Origin: Siniperca chuatsi
Lineage: Eukaryota > Chordata > Actinopteri > Centrarchiformes > Sinipercidae
Assembly: GCF_020085105.1 (NCBI RefSeq)
Contig: NC_058045.1
Location: forward strand, 16,031,833 to 16,095,832
Length of the DNA: 64,000 nt
Direction: 5' to 3'
Shown here: piece after piece, positions 21,661-34,779 of the stretch
Position numbering within the stretch: the first letter of the stretch is position 1
Layout of the letters: the number at the start of each line of letters is the position of its first letter
The notes under the pieces: generated by a model
Database searches by the model: none
Told to the model about the DNA's origin: nothing
What the model saw: only the letters and a program-made list of their open reading frames with translations
Translations under genes and position numbers: made by a program

Positions 21661-24174
21661 TTAGAGGTGAGTTCTGTCCTGTGTGGTGGGAGGTGTGAGT
21701 GTTTCTGCTTCAAGATAAATCAGGAAGCCAGAAAATGTGGTGTACCTCCCCTGGTTGCTGTAGACAGCATAACGCTCATCCTGCTGACTGTACAGCCACA
21801 CACTGTCGCCCCGGCGGAGAGACAGCAGCAAGCTCTGACTTTGCATCTCCCGTCTCTTCGATGTGTCCTCATCAAACACCATCGCCTGCACCTCGCCCTT
21901 ACCGGTCATCAGCTTCACAGAAACAGCCTTACGAGGGTGTTTCCCCACAGTGAAGGCGAAGAAGTACGCACCCGGGAAGTGGCAGGTGAACAAGCCTGAG
22001 GTTTTGTTGAAATGCCCCCCGATGTTGACATATTCCACATCAAAGGTCAGAGGTGGCTTGTCCTGCTGCCTGCTACTCTCACCTATGAGTGTGGATGTCC
22101 GTGCCACAGAGAAGGCAGACCGTGGCTGCTCTGAGGTTTGACCTCTGGCCCAGGGGTCAGCCTGAGGGGGGCAGTTTGGGTAGGACAGCCCTGGTGGGGA
22201 CAGGTGGTTGGTGATGTAGCTGGTTGGGGAGATGTCAGGATAGACAAGGTAACCAGAGAAGGTGATGTAAGGGCCAGCGTTGCTGTACAAAGCATACTGG
22301 GGACTCGGCTGTAAAAGCAGCCACACTGTGTCCATTTCCTTCAAACTGATCATGACACTTTGGCTTTGAACTTTCCTTCCTTTCTTGCGGTAGTCGTCAA
22401 ATGCTATAGCCTGCACCTCCTCTCCATTCTTCACAAGTATCACAGAGAGCATTTTCTTTGGAAATTTCCCCACGGAGAAGGAGAAATAGTAAGCCCCGGG
22501 GATGCGGCAGCGGAAGTGACCAATGTCTGGATTGAAATCTCCTCCCGTGTTGACCATGAGCCTGTTGAAGGTCACTGCCTTCTGCTTGCCTCCCACTACG
22601 CTGTTGGTTCGTGTGGCAGAGAAAGCAGAGCGGAGACCTGTTGTCCCTGGGGGGCCATGAAAGGGTGAAACTGGTCTTGAGCAGGTGGTCATGATGAATA
22701 CACATGCCAGGTAATAGTGTGTGCTCCACTGAGCTAAAAAAAGAAAATCAAAGAAATTACATTTACAGATGACAGACATAAGTCACTGAAAGTATTAGTG
22801 AGTTAGTCTGTTACAGAAAAATATTTATTCTCTCTGGCTTTTCTATAATTTGGGGGGGGTTTCTTGTAAAATTCTTCAAATGAAACAAATCCAAATGTCA
22901 AAAATCACTGTTTAGCTGAACTGCTCACAACACATATTCTATTATGAGGGGTTACAAGTAGACATTGTTTCATTTTAGCTGTCAATATCAAAGTAAAAGC
23001 CACTTCTTTTATACACTTCTTGTGTATCAGACTAAGCTTAACCCATAATGCCTCTATATAAAACACTCCAAGTTGATAAGGAAGTCTGGCTAAGCCCTGT
23101 CGAGATAGATCTTGCCACTCAAATCAAGCACTCTAATGTGGCTGATATTGTCTGTTCTCTCTGTGCACTGAGAGAAGGGACTAGATTAGGTGCTGGTTCA
23201 TCTGTTCCTGTGTGTGTTGAACAATGGAAAATTTTGGAGGGTTGTTGAGGTGGGGCAGGGCAGAATGCTAAAAGATACCACTGCAGTGTAAATGAAACAT
23301 TACTTTGAAGTGTGGATAAGTAGCAGGAAATCAGTTATTATTATTATTATTGTGAGAATATTTTCATAAAAATTGTAGCTTTTTGAATATTTTTTTAGGG
23401 ACTTGATTTGTTTACATTCCTAAAACATTCTGCCATTTTACCTTTACAAACATGAGAGAGCATGACATATTCAGATTCAGAAAATTAGTATCTTAAAACA
23501 TTATTACATTTAACATTATTATATTTTATAATATTTGCATACATGTACAGAAATAGATCAATTTAAAATCCCATGAGCTCAGATTGGTCTGATGCGCCTC
23601 CATGATCACGACTAAATAGGTGGAAACTTTGCACCTGTAAGGCAACAAACATGAGCAGTAATTATAGGCTCAGATTTTACACCTGGCTGTTTTCCCTGTT
23701 GCCTGTAATATACATATTTTACAAAAGACTAAAGATAGATATTTAGCCCTAAACTGTGGTGGAATAGCCAAGGTCAGTGTTAGGAATGAGTGAGCTGGCA
23801 AAAGAATAGCTTTAAAGGAGTCAAATACTCTCACCTTCAGGTTGAAATAAACTTTTCAAAATAAGATTTTAACATTTCAAAACAATCCACAGTCTAACAT
23901 ATTGTATTCTTAAGGAGTATAATTCATGTTTGTGTAACAGTAATGTAAAATAAAGCATGAATACAATGAACTAGATCAGAGAATCTATGATTATGACAGA
24001 ATTCAACAATCTCTATAGTAAAATGTACTATACTCCTGCCAAGACAAATTAAAAAACAGATCATACATACATTTCTAATTCCACTTTCTACACACAGAAT
24101 TCATGCTCAAAAGAGTAACCAATTACAGAAATATCAAACCCACCTGTTGGGCTATGTTGGGACAGAAAATGCAT
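21661..24174 (-). CDS. Tandem double-C1q domain protein, probably secreted
   Basis: Two exons on the minus strand: 24174-24144 ([10 protein letters not shown] plus one base, donor gtgggt) and 22733-21661 (acceptor ttttttag), phase-matched, 367 aa, stop TAA at 21663-21661. A short hydrophobic stretch ([11 protein letters not shown], about 18-27) could be a signal or anchor segment, followed by a minimal collagen-like GPPGTTG. Two C1q globular domains follow, at about 44-176 and 214-351. Both carry the family pattern RSAFS-ARTs, a V-NxGGxFN-G-F-C-PGAY core and a closing TFSGfLvY strand. They are joined by a Pro-rich linker. C1q-domain proteins form trimers and act in innate recognition or extracellular signalling; the ligand is unknown here. 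I cannot place it in a named CTRP or C1q-like subfamily. An AATAAA on the minus strand at 21081-21076 could end it. Exon 1 is a prediction. Confidence 0.82.
22734..24143 (-). other. Intron of the double-C1q gene
   Basis: AT-rich, 1.4 kb, with no repeat family or open frame that I recognise. The exon 1 placement depends on phase match and a gtgggt donor. Confidence 0.6.
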
Positions 24175-25325
24175 GCTGGACTTCTTTTTCTTAGTTAGCT
24201 TTTTAAAATAAAGTTCCTTTCAGTTTGCTGCACTGCTAATGCCCATGTCACAGGCCTGCCACCCAAAGGGACAATGCTTTTGTCCATACAGATATGTCAG
24301 GAGGAGGAGCTCTTAACCCCCTCCAATCTATAGCTCCCATTCAGCCTGCAGTGCAAAAAAAGTTAAAATGCAGCTTTTAGCGCAAAGCCTTATTGGCCTG
24401 TGGAAGTGTTAAGTCTAATTCATGCTTTGTTTTGACTAAAACAGATAGAGCAGCTGTGGAACACAAAGTGAGGCTCTTCAACTTCAGAGAAACTTTTATT
24501 TCCAAATCAAGCAGTCAATGTAGATAAACAGGTCCTGGAAAAGTGCATGTGGAAAATAAATGAGATCGGGTGCTGTAATGCATAAACTGCACTCTTTAGA
24601 TGTGATGTGATGAGATGGTATAAACAAAGTATTGTGGAGGGTAAAGTGGCAACTCACCAATTGTAGGAAAAGCATTCAAAATCTTCATTAAATTTAGAAA
24701 TATCACAGTGTAAAAATACTCCATAAAAGTCCTGCTTTCAAATTATGCTTTAAAACAATAAACTGTAAAATAACCTTAAGAATACCAAGCAAATGGACTT
24801 TCTCACTCTCCTTTTCAAATTGTTTAATTATGTATGTGGTAAATGGTTGTAACCACTACTTTAATGTTGTAAAATTGCTGCTATGATATCATCGTAATTT
24901 GTGTGCTCTAATGCTTTATTTGGTTCATATAAAGTCATACAAAACCATCAAGGCTAAACAAAAAAAAAAGAAAAGAAAAATGAACAGGGGTACACACACA
25001 CACACACACACACACATATATCCATGTAGGCTATGCATGTACAACTGCACATCAGTTCAAAACCTTTTCACAGAAATAAATTCTGAAAATAAATGTATTG
25101 TTTCTGTGCCCATATCACAAAAAACAGTTCAGTAATGTCATTAATATATTTCTTGTTTGTGCAGAGCTATGGAGCGTAATCTGACGTGTCTGTTGGTACG
25201 TTTTTTATCCTTGATATTGATACATTTTTGTATAAGATCTGTCTTAAACATCCGTTGTACATCAGATGAATTACTGCTCTATCAGCTACCGTCACGTCCT
25301 TCAGCCACTGTCATGACGCAAAGAA
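24175..25325. other. Head-to-head region between the C1q gene and ube2n
   Basis: The C1q gene (-) and ube2n (+) diverge from this 1.2-kb stretch. On the minus strand, an AT-rich TATA-like string (TTTATTTTAAAA, about 24200-24212) lies 30-40 bp upstream of the C1q start codon. An (AC) tract is at 24992-25015. No other gene is seen. Confidence 0.5.
24992..25015. repeat. (AC)12 microsatellite
   Basis: An AC dinucleotide run following an A-rich stretch in the region upstream of ube2n. Confidence 0.9.
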
Positions 25326-25404
25326 CCCGGAAGACGTGTGTTAGCTTTCAATGCCAGCGACAGAGAAGAGGCACGGAGAGCTAAAACCCCGCATTTAAGA
25401 CAAG
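25326..25404 (+). promoter_or_regulatory. ube2n: Probable ube2n core promoter and 5' UTR
   Basis: No TATA box was found. An ETS-type site, CCCGGAAG, lies at 25326-25333, and a CRE-like TGACGCAA lies just upstream (about 25313-25320). Both are typical of TATA-less housekeeping promoters. The start codon follows 70 bp later. The transcription start is inferred, not visible. Confidence 0.4.
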
Positions 25405-28400
25405 ATGACAGGACTGCCGCGCAGGATCATTAAGGTAATTGTTTCAAACGTTAAACAGCAGTATGTGTGACCTTTCTGTCATGGCCACAACTCTACATAA
25501 GCAGTCTAAACTCCCTGTGCTCTGCTGGTAACGTACGCCCGGTTAATGGTTTTGTGTGCTAACGTTAGCATCCAGCACGCTAACGTTAGTTTGCTAAAAT
25601 AACTTCCGTTTCATTCCTGTGCGCAGGTACACCGAGACACGGTGGGTTACAAATACATAACTTCTTTGTAAAGATGTCGGATAAATGGGCTGTGTGCCGG
25701 GATTATCTTTTCTAAATATAGTAGCTACTGATCTGATTGAATGGCTGGCTAACTATGCTAACCCCGGCTAGTTTGATAGCTTTGTTTGGCTTTGAATAAT
25801 AAAAACAGGAACACTTATCAAGCTGACGCTAGCCTGTAAACCTGATTATGCTAGCATTATACTTGTCATTTAAGCATACATGAACTCAAGATGGGATGTT
25901 TGCCTTTTGTAGTCTTTTCTTTTTACACTGTTTTGTCTTTACATTACATATAATGAAGTTCTTAAGTTAGCTAGGGGGTAAACGTTAGTACCACAACTTA
26001 ACGTTAGTCATTAATGCGGAAACGTATCTTAGTAGCTACCTAACAAAGTAGTATCCTGATAAGACATTTTAAACTGTGATCAGAAATCACTTCCATTGCC
26101 GCACGGCCCCTGACTATGGGACAGCATCAGCAAGTGATGTTAGCATCTAACCAGAGAGGGTTTGCTCAGCATACTTACAGTAGGATGCTATTGAATATGC
26201 TACAGTGTTATCACTGTCGCTTGACAGTCCCTCTGCCTCCCAAATGCAAACCCATCATTACAGAACTTAAGGGCTAATGTCATGAGTAATTTCCCGATCA
26301 TGAAAGCCATTGTATTCAGTGAAAATGTATGTTCTCAAGTAGTGACAAAAATAGTACCTTAGTTGCATTTTATTTCTGTCATCATGACATTTCAGTGGAC
26401 AGCAAAGTTTTGAGAAGGTTTCTGATCACTTCTATAAAATGTCAAAAGCCTTAAGTTTCCAGAGACCAGGGTGATGTGTTGAAACTGCTTTCACCTTCTG
26501 ACCAGCAGCCACAAATTTAATTAATAATTTAATGAAAAGCTGGCCAGTGTTCTATTTGTGAACCTAATAAGAGGCTCATTTACATTCAGCTTGCTGTTTA
26601 GTTGATTCTTCATCTTTATAGTTTTTAACCCCTGCTTAACTTTGGTGGTAATACTCAAGTCTTACAGAAACCACTTACTTTCTCATTTTTCTTTTCGGAA
26701 CCTATACAGTGCCCCAGCTGTAATTTTGTCATTCATTCAGTGTTTTTGTTTACATGTATTTTAACCATATTTACTGGAATTACAGCTTCTGGTTTCTAAA
26801 GGAAATGTTCTTAGCCTGTATTGAGTTTTATTAGGAAAGCATTATAGGATCATGAATGCTGTCTAAGGTTGCACAGGTGGGTGAGTAAGCAGACCACAGA
26901 CTAGCATTGGTGAGAAAAGGCGGGAGGGCTGGGAACAGTAGTTAGCGGGCCGAGCCCTTGAGCCCTCAGAGCGTGTGACTGAGACTGGGAGCCCCTCTCT
27001 CGTCTGTGTTTTCACTGCATGGTTTTGTCTGTGGGTTATCTGAAACATTTCAGGAATCTCACTCCCAGTTGCATTCAGGAAAAGATCGTCAAAAACAAGA
27101 GTGCAAGCTGTTGGCAAGCTTTATTAGATGCAATTTTTTTCATACATAGTTGGCTATTCTGTTATTTATTTATTGTTCTGTTGTAGTCAGGTGTGATGCA
27201 TATATTACACAAGGCTGCATTTCAAACAGGCACAAGGGGATACTAGGGTTGTAGATTAGGAAAATAATCAAAAGACCTCATATAGCAGGATAATTGTATT
27301 ATCAGTATTGCAGTTTGGAGAATGCAGAATGTACAGTGAAGAGTTGAGAGCACTGCAGTTTATATAATGACTTGAATGAGTTTGACTTGATCTTGAATGA
27401 TTCCTTATTAAAAGCATCTCTCAGGTGTGTCACTCATGCTGCCTCATGCATACCACAAGATATATTGGATACCTGCTCCTCTTTCACAGTAAAGGTGTGT
27501 GTTTCTGTTGGTCACTTGGCTGTCACGATGAGTTGGGAGAAGCCTTGCTGCATTGGCTGATGGGAATGAAAGTAATGGACTCCAGTGGTGCGGTGGCTGA
27601 GTCAGTGTCACCTCTAAAAGACCGTTACATACTGCACAAAGAGTCTTCAGAATCACAGCATTGAACCACTATTGCAGTCAAAGCCACCCTCCCCTCTGTG
27701 TTAAAACATAAAAGCCAAGCAGACTACAGTCCACCTCCTGCCTGCCATCTTAGTTAGAATGATAATGACTAACAACTTTTTTGCAGCTCTCAAGTGTGGG
27801 CTAGGGCTTTTATAAATCTTCCAAATTCATCATTTTAATAAACAAGTTTTACCAATATCAAATAAAAATTCCTGAGGACGTTTCACCCAATAAGATGCAG
27901 ATATTTTTAAATTCAGTTCAACACTGTGATGTGTAGTTTCCACCAGTGCACTGTAATGCTTGGCACAGGTGTAGATGTCATAGTTTATTACAAAGCATTA
28001 CACTGTTTTCAAGTGTATGGATTCAGTGAAGGAGATGAGCATAAAATCATAGTGTGTATATATATAATTATGACGACAGTCTGCTCCTTTCAGTTATCGC
28101 AAAAGTTTTTGGACATGCGCAGAAAGTTAGAACATTTTCTAACCTATCCTTAAAAAAATGGCTAGTACTTGTCACATAAAAACATACCTTTTATGCAATT
28201 GTTATTTACAAAAGAAGCAGCTACAATGAAAAAGTAGACAGGAATGCAGATTGGTTGCTCTCTGGCCCCCTTGTAACTCATTGGTGGACTTGTGTGGTAC
28301 GACAGATGCTCTGTGCTGCATCCCCTTAAAAAATCGAACTATTTCAAGTTTTTTCACCTTGTGCAGTCGTGTGCCTCAGCGCTGCCCTGCCATATCCGAA

Positions 28401-30040
28401 CACTACGAGTTGCATCCCTCCACTGAAATATAGAGTTCAAAAGCGTTTTTCCTAACACACACATCTCCCTGTGAAAGGGGCCTTATGGTAGTGACAGTGC
28501 ATTTTGCAGTGCAAAGTGAAAGCACTATGTGGCATTAGCCTGTAATGTGTTGGCACCAACTTATAGTTAATTTCTTTCTGTCTTTTTCTATACCAGGAAA
28601 CTCAGCGTTTACTTGCAGAGCCTGTCCCGGGCATCAAGGCAGATCCAGATGAAGGCAACGCCCGCTACTTTCATGTGGTCATTGCTGGACCTCAGGACTC
28701 ACCTTTTGAGGGGGGCACATTTAAACTTGAACTGTTTTTACCAGAGGAATATCCCATGGCAGCTCCTAAAGTACGTTTCATGACCAAAATATATCATCCC
28801 AATGTAGACAAGTTGGGAAGAATATGTCTAGACATTTTGAAAGGTAAGTCAATACTCTGTAATGTCACAGTTTATGCTTGCCCAGCTATATGTGGTATTC
28901 ATTGTGCTTTACCTTTTTAAAAGGACATGTTTTCAATTGACAGAAAATGTGTCTTTTCCCAAGCAGCTTTGCATCTGTTCTCTCTTTGGTCTGTTGAGTC
29001 AGGCCTGTTACTGTAGGAGAGAGCCTGTATGTATTGTGTCTTGTGATGTTTGGCCTGTGATTGAAGTGAGGGATTTGCCAATTTCATCTTGCTCAAAAGA
29101 TCAAGGGCCTCTTACGTTACACTTGTGACCCCTAACTGGAGCTTTGTGCCACTACTTCTGCATATCACCACTGTCTCTTCACTGCCCCTGCAGCTTCAAA
29201 CAGATGCACTATTTTCGCGCTTTCTTCTTTACTCTTTTTCTCTCTCTTTTCAATGTCAGACGCATTGTCTCTCTGCTTTTCTTGGTCTCTATTTTAGTCT
29301 TATTAATCCCTCTGTTTGTCATTTTTGCAGATAAATGGTCGCCGGCTCTGCAAATTCGTACAGTGCTGCTATCAATCCAGGCGTTACTAAGTGCCCCCAA
29401 CCCTGATGATCCCCTAGCAAATGATGTTGCAGAGAAGTGGAAGTCCAATGAAGCTGAAGCTATAGAAACAGGTGAGAGCTATGACCTGGCTGGCTTCAAC
29501 AGAGGGTTTATTACACATTTCCATGCAGCTCGTACCTAGTGCGTCATTTGGATTAAAGGGATATCCAGCCTAAATACACACATACATACAAAAAAACAAA
29601 ATACCTTGGATTTTGAGGCAGATTTTTGTGTTTGTTACTGTATTACTTTTTTCAACTATCTTGAACTAGAATTATTTATACCATATCCTTATTGTACATA
29701 CTGTATATCTCAGTTACTGAAATGAGATGACGCTACAATATTCCAGTACTGTTTACTGAACACAAAATCTATATAGACCTAAAACTATAAGATAAGAAAG
29801 AAAGAACTATACTCAAACCATTTATTCTTTTTTAAATCAACATACTGTATATATACTGTAATATGTTGATAAATACATTAATTTGCTTAATTCATGATCA
29901 CATTGACTTTTTTAATGTCTTATTTTTGTCCTTTTGTTTTTCCTTGCCCTCACTGATTTATGTTAATATTCTGTTTTTATTTTTATTTTACAGCCAAGTC
30001 ATGGACCAGGCTTTATGCCGGAAACAAAAATGAAGTGTAG
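25405..30040 (+). CDS. ube2n: Ubiquitin-conjugating enzyme E2 N (Ubc13)
   Basis: Four exons, 25405-25434, 28597-28843, 29331-29471 and 29994-30040, give 154 aa with consistent phases. The product is nearly identical to human UBE2N through the UBC fold. The HPN motif is at 77-79 and the catalytic cysteine is Cys87 ([10 protein letters not shown]). With a UEV partner (Uev1a or Mms2) this E2 builds Lys63-linked ubiquitin chains in DNA-damage tolerance and NF-kB signalling. The N-terminus [10 protein letters not shown] differs from human only at residue 2. The C-terminus ends in YAGNKNEV instead of the mammalian YAMNNI, so it is two residues longer. Teleosts often have two paralogues, and I cannot say which this is. 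The gene is tandem with nudt4 downstream. Confidence 0.97.
25435..28596 (+). other. ube2n: ube2n intron 1 with a cluster of GCTAACGTTAGC-type motifs
   Basis: The first 600 bp contain GCTAACGTTAGC at 25558-25569, a near copy at 25579-25590, and several AACGTTAG, GCTAGC and GTTAGC strings up to about 26150. The rest is ordinary AT-rich intron. Open frames at 26863-27664 show no recognised protein. Confidence 0.65.
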
Positions 30041-30153
30041 CACAGCCTAACAAGTGGATGTCAAGTGTGAACACAACTCCTCACGTTCTGCCAAGACCTC
30101 TTCCAACTTCATTTGCATTTAAAGGACACAGTCTTAAATATATACATACATAT

Positions 30154-30255
<102 letters not shown>

Positions 30256-31289
30256 TATAATAAACGTGAATATATTGTAAAGGAAAAAACAACTGCTGAC
30301 AACTGGTAATTTAAATGCACATTAATGAAATGACTTGTCTTTGTCCTAACTCACTACTGTTCAAATGCATGGGCAAAGGTCTTCTACTCATGTGGCTTTC
30401 TATGTCCATTGATTTTGGAAGACTAAATCCAACTGCTGCTTAAAAACAAGCACGTTTAGGAAGGAAAAGAGTGTCCTATGTCCCACATTTGTGGGGTGGC
30501 GGAGAGACTGGCTAGATGTGGTCCGTAGTGTAAACTTAATTTCTTTTAACTTTAGTTTTATCGTGTCGCTGTTTGTTTATTAAATACAGCTAACTACTAC
30601 TAGCCCACTGTATGTAGACAGTCACCTGGAGGCAGACCAGAGTTTTGTCTTATGTAGATGGCCTAGCAGGACAAACAATCGTAGCCCTACTTTTTCTTTA
30701 AGTCACATCTGGCTGCAAAATAATATGACTGAAAACCAAACTGAGCCTGCCACTGTCACATTTACTTTTTCAACCTCTCTCAGTGTAAACTGTAGGCTTG
30801 TGGATGGTGTGGGAGAGTGTGGAGGGAAGGGTGGACATTGTGCACCTTTCCTTAGTTTTAGCACATATGTTTTATTACCATATCCAGTCTTTTATATGTG
30901 AATCTTTCTCACGATTGCCAAACTACACCGCTTTTCCCCCGTAAGTCTTCACAGTCTAATTGCTACAAAACTCAGTGGTTTACTTCTTCCAATGGCATTT
31001 ATTTCACAAAGCAGTGGTTACATTTGAGCTGTCTGTTGGTGATGATGTGAGTGGGGGTTGGGGTGCTGGGGGACTGATCTGTATGAGAGGAGATGCCGAG
31101 TTGTTACGGGATCAAACTCCAAAAAATCAATGAAGGCTTTGACTCTCAACTGTCGTTGGTCTTTGGCTGAAAAGTCTGTATTCAATTCACTGTTTGTAAA
31201 TTTATTCTTTCTATTAATCTGGGGAGGAAATGTTTTCCTGCTCTCAGAATGCTATGAAACAGTCCACCTGCATACTTTTATGTTCTGTA

Positions 31290-31295
31290 AATAAA
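31290..31295 (+). terminator. ube2n: Poly(A) signal of ube2n
   Basis: AATAAA within GTAAATAAAATCAG, with a second ATTAATAAATA 15 bp later. The open frame crossing 31058-31294 is not recognised as coding. Confidence 0.65.
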
Positions 31296-31315
31296 ATCAG
31301 TTGATTAATAAATAG

Positions 31316-34300
31316 CTGCCTGAGTGTAATTCTTGATGGGACACGTATGACAAGTGTGGCAAATATTGCTGTTGATGTATGTTGTGTAATTTCTATAGGG
31401 ATAGCTGGTGATGTAAAAGTACTCTGTTACAAGTCCTCTGAAATTTACTACAGATACACATACAGAGGTATTATCAGCAAATAAACTACCACATAAAGTA
31501 TTTATTATGCAGAATTGCCCCTTTCAGTTTATTAAACAGTATACTGTAAATTACATTAGCAGATTATTATTACTGATGCAATCAAATGTAAGCAGCATTT
31601 TGATGTAGCTGCTCGAGGTGGAGCCAGTTTATAGTATATAAGAAACTGTTGGGTATTTTAAAGAAGCTCTACACCCATGAGCTGCTCCCACAGGGGTCAC
31701 TTATTTTGCCTGATTAGACCTTTTCTCAGGACTGTGTGGGTGTGTGCAGACTGGACAGGTTACATCGTTAGTACCTCACATAATTCCCATCGTAGCTCAA
31801 CTTCAACTTGAGGTCTAATCAGCCACAATAAGTCACGTGTTTTGTATAAAATTATACCTAACTATAGTTGTTAAATAAATGTAGTGGACAAAAAAGTACA
31901 ATATTTACATCAGAAATATTGTGAAATAGGAGTATAAAGTAGCAAAAAATCAAAATACTCAAATAAAGTACAAGAACCTCAAAAATATAATCAAGTACAG
32001 TACTTGACTAAATGCACTTAGTTATTTTCAACCACTGAGAGGCTGTAACTTCACCAAAGAATCTTTCATTTTAGGTACATTTATTCTAGACTGTGTACAT
32101 GTATGGTTATAAAAAATGAAATGACAAATGAATTACAATTGATAACTACTATTAATTAATAAACTAGCTAATTCTATTCACAACAACATGCTGCTTATTG
32201 TGTGAACTGTGCGTTCTTGTTAAGTTTGTATTTACCAATCAATGTTCCTACTTTACATTAAACAAGTTAAAGTAGTAGTTTTTTTATTTTTTATTACCAC
32301 ACCTTTGGTAATTATAACTATTAAGATTCTTTACGACTGAAACCTTTTCTACGATAGAACACTCCTGGACGAATGAGGGACTACACCGTCTTATTTCATC
32401 AGTGTGTGAGGGTTGAGATGGCCCAGTCTGAATTCTTGCTGGGTACTAGAGGTATGTGCTCCTTTGTGGGCTCTGGCTCATTTAGACAGTATGTGGACAC
32501 ATCCTTATACAGATGATACTATTATATACTGTGTTGTTGATTCAAACCATCAAGAAATTACAACTCTCCCTTAATGCACTGAAAGATACTCTTATTAACT
32601 TGGCGCTTGATGCAAATCAAACCAAATTCATGCTGTTCTCTTAACTTGGTGCTTAAAACCTTTGCACAGTTAACAGAATAAAGAGCTGTGTGTCCTCTCC
32701 AACCACATGGGTCTGGTTCAGTCAGATGAAGTTAAAAGTTCAAAGGGGTCTTCAGGGTTGTCCCACTGGCCTGCAAAATTGAAGCCTGCATGCTCCCATG
32801 CCCCTGACATTTTAGTAATTATCTTTGCAGAGCATGGTATGGTCCTTGACTTTTCACAAACCATTTAATCCTCTTGTGAGCATAGTGATGCTTTGGATGT
32901 CAGTCAGGATCAGTCATGAGTTCATAATAATCAAGACTTTCCCCTTTTTAAAAAACACTTTCTTGTTCTGCTGCCAAATATCAGTGTCCTATAGTTATGA
33001 ATGTCCATGTCCTACATTTTGGAAATAGTCTACCATGAAGAACACACAGCCAAACACACTGGCATTGTCATTTTTAAACACTACTAAACATTTTCACCTT
33101 TGAACACATCCTGTGGTTTAAAGACAGTCCACATCCACTAGAGGGAAGCCCTGAGCTTTGTAACTTTGCATACAGGCTTCACTACCTCACTACAAGCAGC
33201 ATACTGATGTAAATAACCAGTGAGTTTTACCACCAGACTGCTGCACTGAACTGGACAGGATTTCAGGCTTGCGTTGTTTTGTTTATTTGACTTTAAAACA
33301 GCAGGGAACGGCCTTATGCTTCCTTCAGTTACTGTGGGAAGTTGGGGTAATCATGAGAATCCAAATGCGACTCACATGTACCTTGGTTGCCGAGATATGA
33401 GTTTAGGCAGCAGCTCATAGGCTACTTGGTGGGTTATCCAGCAACAGCTGATGGCCAATAAATTGCTTAAACCACCTACTACAAGTATGAGCTTATTTAT
33501 TTAATTCATTCCACTTCTATTCAACTATCAGTAGCCTACAATGTAATTTCTGATATAAATATAAATGTAATACAAATGTGCTGCAAATGGGTGAAAGGTA
33601 GGGGTTATTTATTTATCTGTTTGGGGTGTATTTGTTTTTGTTTCTGTAGATGTCAATGTGGAATTTGTTGACCCCCTACTATTCCACCTTTGAAAATAAT
33701 TTTATTTCGATATATGTAAGAGGGGAGAAAATGGGAGGACTAATCTATATATGATGTTATAACTATGGGATGGTGGAGGGCATGTATGTTTGTTTGGTAA
33801 ACTGATAATAAAATCCACAAATCTAGTTTAAAATGGCCTGCTTTGTTAGTATCCCACACGAAAAGGCAAACGAAATATCTTCAAAGCCCCTTAGTTTAGG
33901 GCTGAAGATCTCAAGAGCGGCACTTGAAAGCAGCATTAGTAATTCCGGGAAAGCCTCCACGCACGCGACGTTTTTGATGATTACTAGGCAACCGCGCTGA
34001 AAAACACTGCCACGCGGAGCTGCGGGCTGTGCGGAGAACTTGATCCATGTTTGGCTTATTAATCGTTGTTAATGATGAACACGAAACTCTCTGTAACCTG
34101 GGAAGCTGACAGTCAGCTTGTTGCGCAGCTCTCAGGTCAGCTGCTAGCTGCTCACCGACCACAGATGTGAGCGAGTTTGTTGAATCATGCGTGTTGACAA
34201 CGGCACTTAACCGCCATGGTCGGTACAATATACGACCAGACGCAGTCTGACATTGCCCAGGAATGAATGAACCGAGTTTACACTTTGTCACTGGGACTAT

Positions 34301-34463
34301 CTAAAGAAGGTTAAATTGGGACGATTTCGGGGGATACTCTGCTCCTGCCGTCCCACTCTCTCGGACAGCCGAAGCTACTTTGTTCAGCGTCTGGTTGAAT
34401 CTAGATTTTCGCTTTTCCCAATACTTCTTGACGTTTCCTGGCACTCGACGATTGGCAACATAA
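31316..34463. other. Intergenic region ube2n-nudt4 and nudt4 5' UTR
   Basis: AT-rich up to about 33.8 kb, with one truncated repeat copy at 32332-32393. From about 33.9 kb the sequence becomes rich in CpG (CACGCGACG, CCGCGCTG, CACGCGGAGC). This fits a CpG-type promoter and 5' UTR for nudt4. No other coding gene is seen; the minus-strand frames here (33911-34624) lie antisense to the nudt4 5' end. Confidence 0.6.
32332..32393 (+). repeat. Compact repeat copy C (left-truncated)
   Basis: TACGACTGAAACCTTTTCTA followed by CGATAGAACACTCCTGGACG and AATGAGGGACTACACCGTCT is identical to the right part of copy B. The left half is absent and no target-site duplication is visible. Confidence 0.85.
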
Positions 34464-34739
34464 ATGATGAAGTTTAAGCCCAACCAGACCAGGACGTACG
34501 ACGGCGAAGGGTTCAAGAGAAGAGCGGCGTGTTTGTGTTTCAAAAACGAAAAAGAGGACGAGGTAAAATGTGTCCGTCGACGGCTGTTAAACCTGTTTGC
34601 AATGGTCGTCAAGAGAGAGAGCATTTACTAACAGGCTTGGCAAAGTCCCAATTTAGCTAACTCCTGAACTCTGGCTGACTATCATACAGTAGGCTACGCT
34701 GCTTTGTATGTTCACACACCTTGAGTTGCATTATAATAT

Positions 34740-34779
<40 letters not shown>

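Noticed and set aside
33911-34624. Minus-strand open frames over the nudt4 5' end, considered as an antisense gene
   Set aside because: The region is CpG-rich promoter and exon 1 sequence, where long open frames arise by composition. No domain or splice evidence was seen.
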